Shown: one piece after another, positions 1-7,715 of the stretch
Layout of the letters: every line of letters begins with the position of its first letter
Numbering within the stretch: position 1 is the first letter of the stretch
From: Chloroflexota bacterium
GTDB lineage: Bacteria > Chloroflexota > Dormibacteria > Dormibacterales > Dormibacteraceae
Assembly (NCBI GenBank): GCA_005881025.1
Contig: VBFO01000113.1
Location: 1 to 41,582, forward strand
Length of the DNA: 41,582 bases
Direction: 5' to 3'
The notes under the pieces: generated by a model
What the model saw: the letters and a program-made list of their open reading frames with translations, nothing else
Database searches by the model: none
What the model was told of the DNA's origin: nothing
Made by a program: the position numbers and the translations under genes

Positions 1-1187
1 AATTCGTGCGTCACCTTCTGATCGGAGGACGCTTTGGTTCGATAGTCGACGACGGGTTGGTCAGTGAAGTGGATCGCGAAAAGTGATCCGACTCCATTGA
101 CCTGTGCGCGCACCCCGTGCGTCGCCAACACCTCAGTCAGCTGCTCGCAGACCCGAGCGCCCTTGCGGTTCAGGTCCTGATACACGTCTGGGGTGAGCTC
201 GGTCATCGCCGCCAGCCCGGCCGCCATGCCGAGTGGATTGCCGTTGTAGGTCCCACCCTGGGCCAGGTTCGGCTTCCGGCGCGGGTCCAGCAGCTCCATC
301 ACGTCGGCGCGACCTCCAAACGCCGCCACAGGAAGGCCGCCGCCGATGATCTTTCCAAGGGTGGTCAGGTCAGGCATCACCCCGTACAGCTCCTGGGCTC
401 CGCCGGGTGCGACGCGCAGTGAGATCACCTCGTCGAAGATCAGAAGAATTGACAGCTCTGCGGTCACGCTTCGGAGCCGCTCCAGGTAGGCAGGCGTCGC
501 GGCGATCACGCCGCCGGCACCGATGATCGGCTCCAGGATCACGGCTGCCAGCCCGCCAGCCTCTCGGCGAATGATCGCCTCCGCTGCGTCTGGGTTGTTG
601 AACGGCAGCACGACAGTCTGCTCCAGCGCCCAGCTTGGGGTGCCGATCGAATCCGCCTGTGCGATTGGTGCGTCCGGCGGACCTGCTCGATCCACGTCAG
701 GATGGGTGCTCACCTCGGCGTAGTCGTGGGTTCCGTGGTAGCCGCCCTCGATGCGAGCGATCTTCGGCCGTCCGGTGAAGGCCCGGGCCAGTCGCATCGC
801 GAACATGGTCGCCTCGGTGCCTGAGTTGCAGAACCTGACCGCCTCCAGGCTCGGCACCCGCTCGCAGAGGAGCTCAGCGAGCTGAACCTCCACGGGGTTG
901 GCGGCGGCGAAGCCGGTGCCGAGAGCAGCCTGCTTCCGAATCGCCTCCACCACCTTCGGATGAGCGTGCCCGAGGATCATCGCGGTGTAGTTGCCGAGCA
1001 TGTCGATGCGTTCGATGCCGTCCGCATCCCAGATCCGGCAGCCCTCGCCGCGGGTGATGTACAGGGGATACGGATCGAAGTACGTGGTGGTGCGGGTCGT
1101 GCCTCCTGGCATGACCCTGACCGCCTGCTCGTGAATGGCTCGCGACCCGGGTGTCAGCTGCCTGTAGATGGCTTCTGCGTCGACCAC
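1..1187 (-). CDS. Class III aminotransferase, glutamate-1-semialdehyde aminomutase-like (C-terminus cut by window edge)
   Basis: A PLP-dependent fold-type I aminotransferase that leaves the window at its C-terminal end; about 395 codons are visible of a usual ~430. The reading shows VMPGGTTRTT near the N-terminus, the cofactor-phosphate region NSGTEATMFAMRLAR, the PLP-ring Asp in LLIFDEVIS, and the Schiff-base Lys in TTLGKIIGGG (about residue 279). This is the GSA-aminomutase subgroup, which also includes amino-acid aminomutases, so a role in haem synthesis is not implied and no haem genes are nearby. The start is taken as GTG at 1187. Upstream the same frame is closed by the TGA of the sigma-factor gene, 21 nt away, so the two genes lie in one frame separated by that stop and are probably cotranscribed. 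No clear Shine-Dalgarno precedes the GTG, so the start is only moderately sure. Confidence 0.85.
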   Translation of the reverse strand, partial: MVDAEAIYRQLTPGSRAIHEQAVRVMPGGTTRTTTYFDPYPLYITRGEGCRIWDADGIERIDMLGNYTAMILGHAHPKVVEAIRKQAALGTGFAAANPVEVQLAELLCERVPSLEAVRFCNSGTEATMFAMRLARAFTGRPKIARIEGGYHGTHDYAEVSTHPDVDRAGPPDAPIAQADSIGTPSWALEQTVVLPFNNPDAAEAIIRREAGGLAAVILEPIIGAGGVIAATPAYLERLRSVTAELSILLIFDEVISLRVAPGGAQELYGVMPDLTTLGKIIGGGLPVAAFGGRADVMELLDPRRKPNLAQGGTYNGNPLGMAAGLAAMTELTPDVYQDLNRKGARVCEQLTEVLATHGVRAQVNGVGSLFAIHFTDQPVVDYRTKASSDQKVTHE

Positions 1188-1208
1188 ATCGGCGAGGCTA
1201 CAACAGAC

Positions 1209-1823
1209 TCAGTCGGCGGCTGGGGCGAAACCTCGCTCGACGCCCTGCGGCTCGTCCGCGTGCGCTCCATAGGTCTGGCTCAGCATTCCGCGCAGCCTCT
1301 GCTTTGCGATTGCCAGCCGCGATGCGACAGTGCGCTCCGGGATGCCCAGCGCTTGCGCGATGGCGCGGTTCGTGTAGCCGTGGTAGTGCCGGAGCACGAT
1401 CGCGGCCGCCTGCTTGGGCGGCAGCTTGGCCAGGGCCAGCGCGAGATCTCGGCGCTCGATCTCCTCCTGAGGATCAGGAGGACCCTCCGGCCGGCCCATG
1501 CGCCTGATGACCTCGCCGACCTCGCGCAGCTTCATCTTGCGGCGATAAGACACCGCCGCGTTGATCGCAATCCGGTGCACCCAGGCCTCCGCGGGCGCGA
1601 TCGGCTGCCAGGTGTCCCATTTCTTGTAGGCGCGCTCGAAAGCGTCCTGGCAGCAGTCTTCCGCTGCCGCCCGGTCACCGAGCATCGCCGTCAGCGTGCC
1701 GAGGATGCGGCCGTATGAGGTCTGATAGAGGCGCTCGAAATCGGCTTCAGATCCAGGTTGATATGAAGTTGGCGGTGTGGTCACCGTCTCGGAGTCGGCG
1801 TTGCTGCTGTTGCGAGTGGACAT
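1209..1823 (-). CDS. ECF-type RNA polymerase sigma factor
   Basis: A 204-residue sigma-70 family protein of the extracytoplasmic-function type. Sigma region 2 spans about residues 28-95 (DFERLYQTSYGRILGTL, then AAEDCCQDAFERAYKKWDTW). Region 4 spans about 128-180 (LPPKQAAAIVLRHYHGYT, then the helix-turn-helix AIAQALGIPERTVASRL). The N-terminal ~25 residues are Ser/Thr-rich and probably disordered. A G-run (GGGGGG) lies about 5 nt before the ATG. No anti-sigma factor gene is adjacent; its neighbours are the aminotransferase downstream and a divergent diguanylate cyclase. Regulation by a soluble or unlinked partner is inference. Confidence 0.92.
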   Translation of the reverse strand: MSTRNSSNADSETVTTPPTSYQPGSEADFERLYQTSYGRILGTLTAMLGDRAAAEDCCQDAFERAYKKWDTWQPIAPAEAWVHRIAINAAVSYRRKMKLREVGEVIRRMGRPEGPPDPQEEIERRDLALALAKLPPKQAAAIVLRHYHGYTNRAIAQALGIPERTVASRLAIAKQRLRGMLSQTYGAHADEPQGVERGFAPAAD

Positions 1824-2017
1824 CCAAACCCCCCATTGCTCCGATCAAGAATCAGCGTCTCTCGCCGCCTCTACTTTCCTACTGGGGGGCTCGGGCGGTC
1901 ACCGTACGGTGGGTGGGTTTTTGGCTAGCACAGGTGCGGTATCCGTGGCGGTCGCCAGGCTACATGTAAAGGTTTCTAAATTCGAGTACGGCGCACCCAG
2001 CCCGACGTTCCAGTAGC
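1824..2017. promoter_or_regulatory. Divergent intergenic region between sigma factor and GGDEF gene, with 12-bp palindrome
   Basis: This 194-bp spacer separates two divergent regulatory genes and must hold both promoters. A perfect 12-bp palindrome, CACCGTACGGTG, lies at 1900-1911, and TACATGTA at about 1961-1968 is a second short dyad. I could not assign -35/-10 boxes with confidence. The palindrome is a candidate operator or ECF-type element, by inference from position only. Confidence 0.4.
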
Positions 2018-3493
2018 GTGAGCGACGCCCACGAGATCCTGGGCAATGTCGCGGCCGCGCTTGCTGCGGAAACGCATGAGAGCGGCAGGAAGACGCTGGA
2101 GGTCCTGCGCATCCGGTCGCCGGAGCTGATAGAGCTCACCGAGCAGACCGGCGAGGATCTGGTGGCGACTTCAGCGAGCTTCATCGAGGTGCTGCTTGCG
2201 TCATTGCGCCAGCAGGCGGAGCCTCCCTGGATCGAGTACGAGCAGCGCGCGCGCGATCACGGCCGCCTTCGCGCCGCACAGGGCGTGGCGCTCGAGGCGC
2301 TCATTGACGTGCTGGCGGTGTATCGCCGCGCGACGGTCGAGCTTCTGTCGCTTTCTCTCGAGGGCCAGCTGCTTCGCGATGAGGTACTGACCCTGGCTCA
2401 GAGCCGGATCGAGGATGTCATCGAGAGGCTGACGTCGAGCATGGCCCGCGGGTACCTTGACCACCTCGACGAGGAGCACCGCAACCGCGAGAGCGACCTC
2501 TACGGGCTGGCCGCGATCGCAGCGATCATGGGCCGGTCGCTGGACATCGGCGAGACCGCAGAGGTGGCGCTGGCCGAGACGCTGGCCGCACTCGGTCTGG
2601 ATGCCGGCGCGATCTGGCTCCGTGAACGTGCCGTCTACCGGCTGGCGCACACCATCGGACTTGAGGCGGACGAGGTCGATGCATACGTCGAACATGCAGG
2701 GCCGGACGTGCGGGCCACAGTTTCGGCGGTGGGGCGCTCGGAGTCGCGCGTCGAGGGAGTCGCGGGCGGCGACGGTTGGAACGCGCTGCGCGCCCAGCTC
2801 CGTGTCGGTGGGCGCACCGTCGGCATGATGACGGCCGGCACGCAGCGTGATCGCATCTTTGGAGCCTCGGACCTGCTGCTGATGGCGGCCGTCGCCGACC
2901 AGGTCGCGGTCGCGATCGACCGTGCCAGGCAGTTCTCGAACGAGGCGCGCACCGATCACCTCACAGGGCTCGCCAACCGGCGCGAGTTCGAGCGCGTGAT
3001 GGAGCGTGAGGTCGCGCTGACCGAGCGCCACGGTCGCCACCTCACCGTGATGATGGTCGACGTCGACAACCTGAAGAAGATCAACGACCGGCACGGACAT
3101 GGAGCAGGCGATGACGCGCTGCGCCTGGTCGCGCAGGAGCTCCAGCGCGTCGTTCGAGCGTCGGACGTTTGTGGTCGTCTTGGAGGCGATGAGTTCGGCG
3201 TGGCGATGCCCGAGACCGACCTGCATCGGGCGCGCGAGGTGGGGCGCCGGCTCAGGACTGCTATCCAGTCGATGAACCTGGGGTCGAAAACGACCCATTC
3301 GGTCGAGGTCAGCATCGGGATGGGCGCGTGGAAGCCGGGCATGGACTGGCAGGCGCTGTACGAGATCGTCGACAAAGAGCTCTACGAGGACAAGAGGCAC
3401 CACAAGGAGGTCAGGCGGTGGGCCGCCGAGCGGAAGGCCCCGGCCGTCAGGCTTCGCGGTGGCGCCGGCCGGCGCCGAATCGCCGGCAGCTAG
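2018..3493 (+). CDS. Diguanylate cyclase: helical N-terminal domain, GAF, GGDEF
   Basis: A 491-residue protein starting at GTG. Residues 1-150 form an all-helical domain resembling the N-terminal region of RsbR/PucR-type regulators (VYRRATVELLSLSLEGQL). A GAF-like sensor domain follows at about 165-300, then a GGDEF domain from about 313 (DHLTGLANRREFE). The active-site motif GGDEF is intact at residues 389-393, so c-di-GMP synthesis is expected. The inhibitory I-site RxxD is present as RASD exactly five residues before it, implying product inhibition. No EAL domain and no membrane segment are seen, so it should be a cytosolic sensor. It converges on the response-regulator gene: the two stop codons overlap inside the palindrome CTAG (3490-3493). 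Confidence 0.93.
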   Translation: MSDAHEILGNVAAALAAETHESGRKTLEVLRIRSPELIELTEQTGEDLVATSASFIEVLLASLRQQAEPPWIEYEQRARDHGRLRAAQGVALEALIDVLAVYRRATVELLSLSLEGQLLRDEVLTLAQSRIEDVIERLTSSMARGYLDHLDEEHRNRESDLYGLAAIAAIMGRSLDIGETAEVALAETLAALGLDAGAIWLRERAVYRLAHTIGLEADEVDAYVEHAGPDVRATVSAVGRSESRVEGVAGGDGWNALRAQLRVGGRTVGMMTAGTQRDRIFGASDLLLMAAVADQVAVAIDRARQFSNEARTDHLTGLANRREFERVMEREVALTERHGRHLTVMMVDVDNLKKINDRHGHGAGDDALRLVAQELQRVVRASDVCGRLGGDEFGVAMPETDLHRAREVGRRLRTAIQSMNLGSKTTHSVEVSIGMGAWKPGMDWQALYEIVDKELYEDKRHHKEVRRWAAERKAPAVRLRGGAGRRRIAGS

Positions 3494-4128
3494 TCGATCA
3501 GCGCCAGCTCTCTGGCCTTGACTATCGCCTGCACCTTTGAGTGCACGCCGAGCTTGGCGCCCAGGCTCCTGATGTGAGTGCGCACTGTCGCGTAGCTGAT
3601 CCCGAGCTTGGTTGCGATCTCGCGGCTCGGCAGTCCCTCCGCCATGAGTCGCAAGACCTCCTTCTCGCGCGCGGTGAGGCTTTCGCGCTGACTTTCTGAC
3701 TCTCGCCGCCGGTTGAGCAGTGCAGCAATCGCAGTGGGTGTGATCAGGGTCCCACCGGATGCGACCTTGCGGATCGCATCGACGACCTCACTGGCGGCCT
3801 TCGACTTGTGAATGAAGCCGCTGGCCCCCGACTCCAGTGCGGCGAAGCGCGCGACGTCGCTGTCCTCGCGCGTGAGGAAGATGTGCCTGGCGCTCGGGTT
3901 CACCCGGCGAATCGCCGCCGCCGCATCTGCGCCGGTGCCATCGTTGAGCCTGAAGTCGACCAGGACCACGTCTGGCGAGAGCTCCGACGCAGCGGGCGCC
4001 GATTCCGCGACCGAGCCGACATTGCCAACCACCGTCATGTCCCGCTGGTCGTTGAGGAGCGCGGTCAATCCGTCGGCCACGATCTGGTGGTCCTCGATGA
4101 TGAGGACGCGGATCGTCTTGTCAGTCAC
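3490..4128 (-). CDS. NarL/LuxR-family response regulator
   Basis: A 212-residue two-component regulator. The receiver domain (residues 5-125) has the acidic pair in VLIIEDHQ, the phospho-acceptor Asp in VLVDFRL (about residue 57), Thr in FLTRED and Lys in IHKSK. The C-terminal LuxR helix-turn-helix reads LTAREKEVLRLMAEGLPSR and then REIATKLGISYATVRTHI. An upstream in-frame ATG at 4188 exists, but the GTG at 4128 overlaps the kinase stop as GTGA, the usual translational-coupling arrangement, and the receiver begins right after it. It is cotranscribed with the kinase at 4125-5417. Its targets are not visible here. Confidence 0.93.
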   Translation of the reverse strand: MTDKTIRVLIIEDHQIVADGLTALLNDQRDMTVVGNVGSVAESAPAASELSPDVVLVDFRLNDGTGADAAAAIRRVNPSARHIFLTREDSDVARFAALESGASGFIHKSKAASEVVDAIRKVASGGTLITPTAIAALLNRRRESESQRESLTAREKEVLRLMAEGLPSREIATKLGISYATVRTHIRSLGAKLGVHSKVQAIVKARELALID

Positions 4129-5417
4129 GGGACGGGAACCCAGAACTCGACGATGGTACCTGCACCGGGTTCGCTCGTCACCTTGCACCAGCCGCCCGCC
4201 AGGTGCGCGCGCTCATTGAGGGCGAGCAGTCCCAGGTGGCCGGGCAGGCGGCTCCGCTCCGCAAGGACGAACCCACGACCATCGTCGATGACCGCCCCGT
4301 AGATGCCGGCATTCTCCGCCTTGAGTGTGACTCGCACCCGCGCCGCCGCGGCGTGCTTCTCGACATTCGTCAGCGCCTCGTTGACCTGGCGGTATAGAAG
4401 AGCCTTGATCTCATAGGGAGGCTCGACAGGAATCGCGAGCTCGGCGTCGACCTGATAGTCCACCGCCAGCCGCATTCTCTCGATCCGCTCCTGCACCGCC
4501 TGCTGGAGCCCCGCCGCTGCCTCGAGCGAGGGGGGCCTGATGTTGAGCAGCATATGGCGCAGCGCGTCTTCGACCTCCCCGAGCAGCGTTCGCACATGTT
4601 CGAGGCTTCCCGAGGCGGGGCCGCCCTTGTCCTGTGCAGAGGCTCGAGCCAGCTCCAGCTCGGCCGCGGTCAGCTTCTGCAATGCGCCGTCATGCAGGTC
4701 AGTCGCGAACGTCTTGGTGGCGCGGTCGACTGCGGTCGATAGGTTCTTGAGCAGGAGGGCGCGGGCGGCATCGATCTTCTGCAGGCGTGCCACCGTCTCT
4801 TCCAGCTGCGCCTCGGCTTGCTTGAGCTGCCACACGAGCCCGGCGGCGAGCCCGCTTACCTGCAGGGCTGCAGCGTCGGCGCGCGTGAAGCCGTCGGGAC
4901 GGTTTGAGTCGTAGGCGGCGATCACTCCGAGCCGCTCATCGCCCGCACGCCACGGCGCGCTGATGGCGTCCTTCACCTGCAGGACCTCGAGCACCCTGCG
5001 ATCACTCTCGGACTGCCCCTGATCGTTGAGCGCGGATCTGAAGATGTGGTCCCCGTAGACGACCCGACTGGTGAGGTCGGTGCCTTCTGGGTCGCATGGC
5101 GCCGGGTACAGGCGCGCGATGAAGTCGTCGCCGATCCCATACGCACCGGCGATGGCGGTCAGGGTCCGGTCCGGGTTCAGCTGCCAGAAAAGCACTCGCC
5201 GTGCGCCCACGAGGCCGGCGATGCTGGCCGTCAGCAGCTGGTAATGGGTCGCCTGGTCGCCGCCCGCGCGGAGGTTGGATGAGATGGCGTTCAGGGCCTT
5301 CAGGGCAAGCTCCTGGGCACCCTCGAAGCCGTCCCCACCCGCGCGGTCGGAGAGGCCGAGGTCGAGCCGATCCAGCTTCCGTTCCAAGCCGACACCGGTG
5401 CCGGCGCCGATATCCAA
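4125..5417 (-). CDS. NarL-type sensor histidine kinase with GAF domain
   Basis: A 430-residue soluble sensor kinase. A GAF domain occupies about residues 55-205 and is followed by a coiled-coil linker (QLKQAEAQLEETVARLQKI). The HisKA_3 dimerisation domain carries the phospho-acceptor His in FATDLHDGALQKL (about residue 241). The HATPase domain shows the N-box NEALTNVEKHA, the G1 box DDGRGF and GHLGLLALNERAH. No transmembrane segment is present, so the signal is probably cytoplasmic. The start is TTG at 5417, with AGGGAGGG nine nt upstream. An inverted repeat GTGAA-C-TTCAC lies at 5458-5468 in the promoter region. It is translationally coupled to its cognate regulator. Confidence 0.92.
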   Translation of the reverse strand: MDIGAGTGVGLERKLDRLDLGLSDRAGGDGFEGAQELALKALNAISSNLRAGGDQATHYQLLTASIAGLVGARRVLFWQLNPDRTLTAIAGAYGIGDDFIARLYPAPCDPEGTDLTSRVVYGDHIFRSALNDQGQSESDRRVLEVLQVKDAISAPWRAGDERLGVIAAYDSNRPDGFTRADAAALQVSGLAAGLVWQLKQAEAQLEETVARLQKIDAARALLLKNLSTAVDRATKTFATDLHDGALQKLTAAELELARASAQDKGGPASGSLEHVRTLLGEVEDALRHMLLNIRPPSLEAAAGLQQAVQERIERMRLAVDYQVDAELAIPVEPPYEIKALLYRQVNEALTNVEKHAAAARVRVTLKAENAGIYGAVIDDGRGFVLAERSRLPGHLGLLALNERAHLAGGWCKVTSEPGAGTIVEFWVPVP

Positions 5418-5594
5418 TTGTGTAAACCCTCCCTACCGCTCGCGGTCGATTCTACTCGTGAACTTCACATTCGTACACGAGAGGGTCGTCATTATGCCGG
5501 TACTGACCGGTTCTTCGGCGTTTGTCTAGCGAAGGGACGCCACTGGCTGCTTCAGTGGCGCTCCCCAAGCGGGAGACAGAACGAGGTGGAGCTC

Positions 5595-5855
5595 ATGTAC
5601 CCAGGTGGCGGCGGTGGTGGCTTCGGAGCGCAGTGGGTGGAGCTCAATCATCTGGATCGGATCCTCGCCCAGCTTACCCGGCCGCAGCTCGCCGGATCTG
5701 GCGTCCCGCCTGCGGTCGAGGACGACCTCGAGAGCATCGGGCTGAGCGCCTATCGGACCGGGCGGAAAGAGCTTGTGCAGCGCGTGTGGGGCCGCAAGCG
5801 ACCGCTTCTGCGGAGCCTCGAGCCGGACGACGACCCGATCCCGCCCTGCGCCTGA
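5595..5855 (+). CDS. Small hypothetical protein, Gly-rich N-terminus (86 aa)
   Basis: I do not recognise this product. It begins MYPGGGGGGFGAQWVELNH and continues as an amphipathic, charged segment ending EPDDDPIPPCA. The ATG at 5595 is preceded by AGGTGG with about 6 nt spacing, a good ribosome-binding site, although the frame stays open upstream to about 5418. A 9-bp GC hairpin lies about 30 nt beyond the stop and could terminate it. Competing ORFs overlap in other frames, but this one has the best start and a terminator-like end. The gene is likely but unproven, with no function assigned. Confidence 0.5.
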   Translation: MYPGGGGGGFGAQWVELNHLDRILAQLTRPQLAGSGVPPAVEDDLESIGLSAYRTGRKELVQRVWGRKRPLLRSLEPDDDPIPPCA

Positions 5856-5885
5856 CCCCTTCACATACGCCCCTGCATTGCATTG

Positions 5886-5908
5886 GCGGCCGGGCTTGCC
5901 CCGGCCGC
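5886..5908 (+). terminator. GC-rich hairpin, probable terminator of the 86-aa gene
   Basis: Arms GCGGCCGGG (5886-5894) and CCCGGCCGC (5900-5908) form a perfect 9-bp stem with a 5-nt loop, followed by GACTTTGTTTACC. The T-tract is interrupted, so intrinsic termination is plausible rather than certain. Confidence 0.5.
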
Positions 5909-5946
5909 GACTTTGTTTACCTCGACGCTAACGCGGCATGGAGTGA

Positions 5947-6042
5947 CTCTTAGTAAGAGCCGAACCTTATACCGGAAGGAGAGCAGCCACGGTGGCGAAG
6001 CCACCCTGGCGATGAGAGGAAACCATTTGGGTTTCCTCTCAT
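5947..6042. repeat. Array of three further hairpins between small gene and patatin gene
   Basis: Three perfect inverted repeats follow each other: CTCTTA-G-TAAGAG at 5947-5959; GGTGGC-gaa-GCCACC at 5991-6005; and a 13-bp stem with arms ATGAGAGGAAACC (6012-6024) and GGTTTCCTCTCAT (6030-6042) around a 5-nt loop. The last sits 2 bp beyond the stop codon of the minus-strand patatin gene and is the obvious candidate for its transcript end, although no U-tract follows on that strand. On the minus strand this stretch also reads as a 31-codon ORF (6040-5948) beginning MRGNPNGFLSS. Confidence 0.6.
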
Positions 6043-6044
6043 TA

Positions 6045-6977
6045 CTATGCTGCGGCTTCGGCGCCTGCCAGCCCGACCTCGGCCTTCCTGGCCTTCTTCG
6101 CGGCCGCCTCGACATTCGAGCCTGACTCGGTCAGCAGCCTCCACGCTGAGTCGAAGCCGCGGTCGATGAGCTCGGCCGTGTGGCCGAAGTCGGCAGGCGA
6201 CACGGCGAGCGGGTCCAGCGCCGGGATCACGACGATGTCGGCGACGTCTCGGTGGATGGCGATCTCCGACTCGAGGCGCTGCTCCACGAGTCGCGCCAGC
6301 GCCTGGAGCGCCATCCCGAGCGCGTTCGTCGGCTCCTCGTGAAGCCACGGATAACCGATCGTGAGCACGTAGATCCTCTGCGCGCCCAGGCCGACGGCGG
6401 CCTCGATCGGCGTGTGGTTGGCAACGCCGCCGTCCACCAGCTCACGCTTGCCGATGGATACCGGCGGGAAGACGCCGGGGATCGCGCAGCTCGCCAGCAG
6501 TGCGGGAACAGCCGGCCCGCTCGAAAGGACTGAGGCGCGGCCGTTGCGGAGCTCGCTGGCGACCACGTGTACCGGTATCTGAGCCTGTTCGAGCCGCTCA
6601 TAGGGGATATGGCGCTCGAGAATCGACCGAAGGCCCGCGTTTGAGATGAGGTGGTTCGACCGGCCCAGCAGACCCGCCGCCGCCGTCCAGCCAAGCGGGA
6701 ACACGTCGTCTCGCCTGAGGCCCTTCCAGATCTCGGCCAGCCTGGCGACGCCTTCGGAGTTGGGCCATCCCCCCACCCATGCCGCGTTAACAGCGCCCAC
6801 CGAGGTGCCGATGAGCATGTCCGGCTTGATCCCCGCGTCGAACAGTGCCTGCAGCATCCCGACCTGGATTGCGCCCAGGCTGCCGCCGCCGGACAGCACG
6901 AAGGCGACAGGGCGGCGGCCGCGAAGAAGGCGCCGAAGCATTCGCGACTTGATCGGCCGGTGGCCGTTGCTTCCCAT
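6045..6977 (-). CDS. Patatin-like phospholipase (RssA/YchK-type)
   Basis: A 310-residue patatin-fold acyl hydrolase with a Ser-Asp dyad. It shows the oxyanion loop VLSGGGSLGAIQVG, the nucleophile elbow GTSVGAVNAAW (GxSxG) and the dyad Asp in LVDGGVANHTPIEAA. A membrane-lipid or acyl-ester hydrolase acting in the cytosol is expected from the family; the substrate is unknown. The ATG at 6977 is preferred because AGAGGG precedes it by about 10 nt. An in-frame TTG at 7034 would add 19 low-complexity residues and has no ribosome-binding site. The gene stands alone, with a strong hairpin just past its stop. Confidence 0.9.
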   Translation of the reverse strand: MGSNGHRPIKSRMLRRLLRGRRPVAFVLSGGGSLGAIQVGMLQALFDAGIKPDMLIGTSVGAVNAAWVGGWPNSEGVARLAEIWKGLRRDDVFPLGWTAAAGLLGRSNHLISNAGLRSILERHIPYERLEQAQIPVHVVASELRNGRASVLSSGPAVPALLASCAIPGVFPPVSIGKRELVDGGVANHTPIEAAVGLGAQRIYVLTIGYPWLHEEPTNALGMALQALARLVEQRLESEIAIHRDVADIVVIPALDPLAVSPADFGHTAELIDRGFDSAWRLLTESGSNVEAAAKKARKAEVGLAGAEAAA

Positions 6978-7316
6978 TCGTAAGTGCCCTCTAGATGTAG
7001 AAACGCTCGACGCGAGAGGGCTGGCATAGTCCAAACGTAGTGGTCGAGTCGCATTTGTTTAGGTCCGGAAAATACTTGTCGTGTTGGCGGCGTTTCCATG
7101 ACATATGGACGCGCGCAGACCCCTTCATGTAGCTCCCGCCCGCGTTCCCCTTAGACCACTCGTCAGGCTGGCCGTGCGGGTCCTGGGGCCCGGTCCGCTA
7201 CGCCTGAGGATGGTGAAGTTCGCGCACGAGCTGGAAACGCCCGACCGGAACCCCGAGACCCTGCGCAAGGCCGCCTAACCAGGCCCTCGGTACTTCACTT
7301 GAGGCAGGCGTTTCTA
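6978..7316. other. Gene-poor stretch with a possible 57-codon ORF
   Basis: This 339-bp stretch must hold the patatin promoter on the minus strand. On the plus strand an uninterrupted ORF of 57 codons runs 7105-7278 (begins MDARRPLHVAPARV, ends MVKFAHELETPDRNPETLRKAA). It lacks a convincing ribosome-binding site, so I do not call it a gene. I see nothing else here. Confidence 0.35.
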
Positions 7317-7529
7317 ATGCAGATGGATGATTTCGACATGTATCTGGAAGTCTTGCTCGCGCGCATGCTCGATCGAGTCGTGGAGCGCCCTGCCCCTCCG
7401 CGCCGGGGCCAGGAGGACCGCCCACTGCCATTCCACTCGCTGGTAGGCGGCCTCACCGGATCGCCGCTCGAGCTGATCGTCGGCGAGGCGATCCCTGTGC
7501 CTGTGCCGGTGGTCGCGCCGGCTCGCTGA
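7317..7529 (+). CDS. Small hypothetical protein (70 aa)
   Basis: Not recognised. The product begins MQMDDFDMYLEVLLARMLDR, a short amphipathic helix, and ends in a Pro/Val-rich tail (IPVPVPVVAPAR). Start candidates are ATG at 7317 or 7323, or TTG at 7299; GAGGCAGG upstream is a loosely spaced ribosome-binding site. The main support for a real transcript is the well-formed intrinsic terminator 33 nt beyond the stop. Overlapping minus-strand ORFs have no such support. No function can be proposed. Confidence 0.45.
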   Translation: MQMDDFDMYLEVLLARMLDRVVERPAPPRRGQEDRPLPFHSLVGGLTGSPLELIVGEAIPVPVPVVAPAR

Positions 7530-7562
7530 CTCCCTGAAAGAACCCTTCCTCCCCTCTCGTGG

Positions 7563-7595
7563 GGCCGGGCCGCAAGGCTCGGCCTCCAAGTTTTT
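7563..7595 (+). terminator. Rho-independent terminator
   Basis: A 9-bp stem, GGCCGGGCC (7563-7571) with GGCTCGGCC (7576-7584) including one G.U pair, is capped by a GCAA (GNRA) tetraloop. It is followed within 7 nt by TTTTT (7591-7595). This is the clearest intrinsic terminator in the window and ends the small plus-strand gene before it. Confidence 0.8.
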
Positions 7596-7715
7596 ATGGG
7601 AGGAAACCCGGATGGGCGAAACCCGCCTCTGCCGGCATTCGCGTTCTTCGCGAAGCTTGCAGGCACGCGAGTGCGTGCACTCGCGCTATTCGATGGCGCG
7701 CGGACAGCAATCTAA
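7596..7715 (+). other. Structured segment with possible 39-codon ORF (MGGNPDG...) and hairpins
   Basis: Immediately after the terminator T-run, an ATG opens a 39-codon frame beginning MGGNPDGRNPPLPAFAFFAK. The same DNA holds a 15-nt-period near-repeat (GGAGGAAACCCG and GGGCGAAACCCG), the palindrome CTTCGCGAAG (7646-7655) and a hairpin with arms CGCGAGTGC and GCACTCGCG (7666-7685). Its first seven codons match the minus-strand element at 6040-6020 apart from four bases. It has no ribosome-binding site. It may be an intergenic repeat or the 3' end of the PaaK-like transcript rather than a gene. Confidence 0.4.

Noticed and set aside
1-1187. Haem biosynthesis hemL
   Set aside because: Although GSA-aminomutase-like, it sits by a sigma factor with no haem genes, and this family includes many other aminotransferases; no symbol assigned.
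2201-3403. 400-codon minus-strand ORF opposite the GGDEF gene
   Set aside because: Low-complexity shadow sequence; the GGDEF, I-site and GAF motifs are on the other strand.
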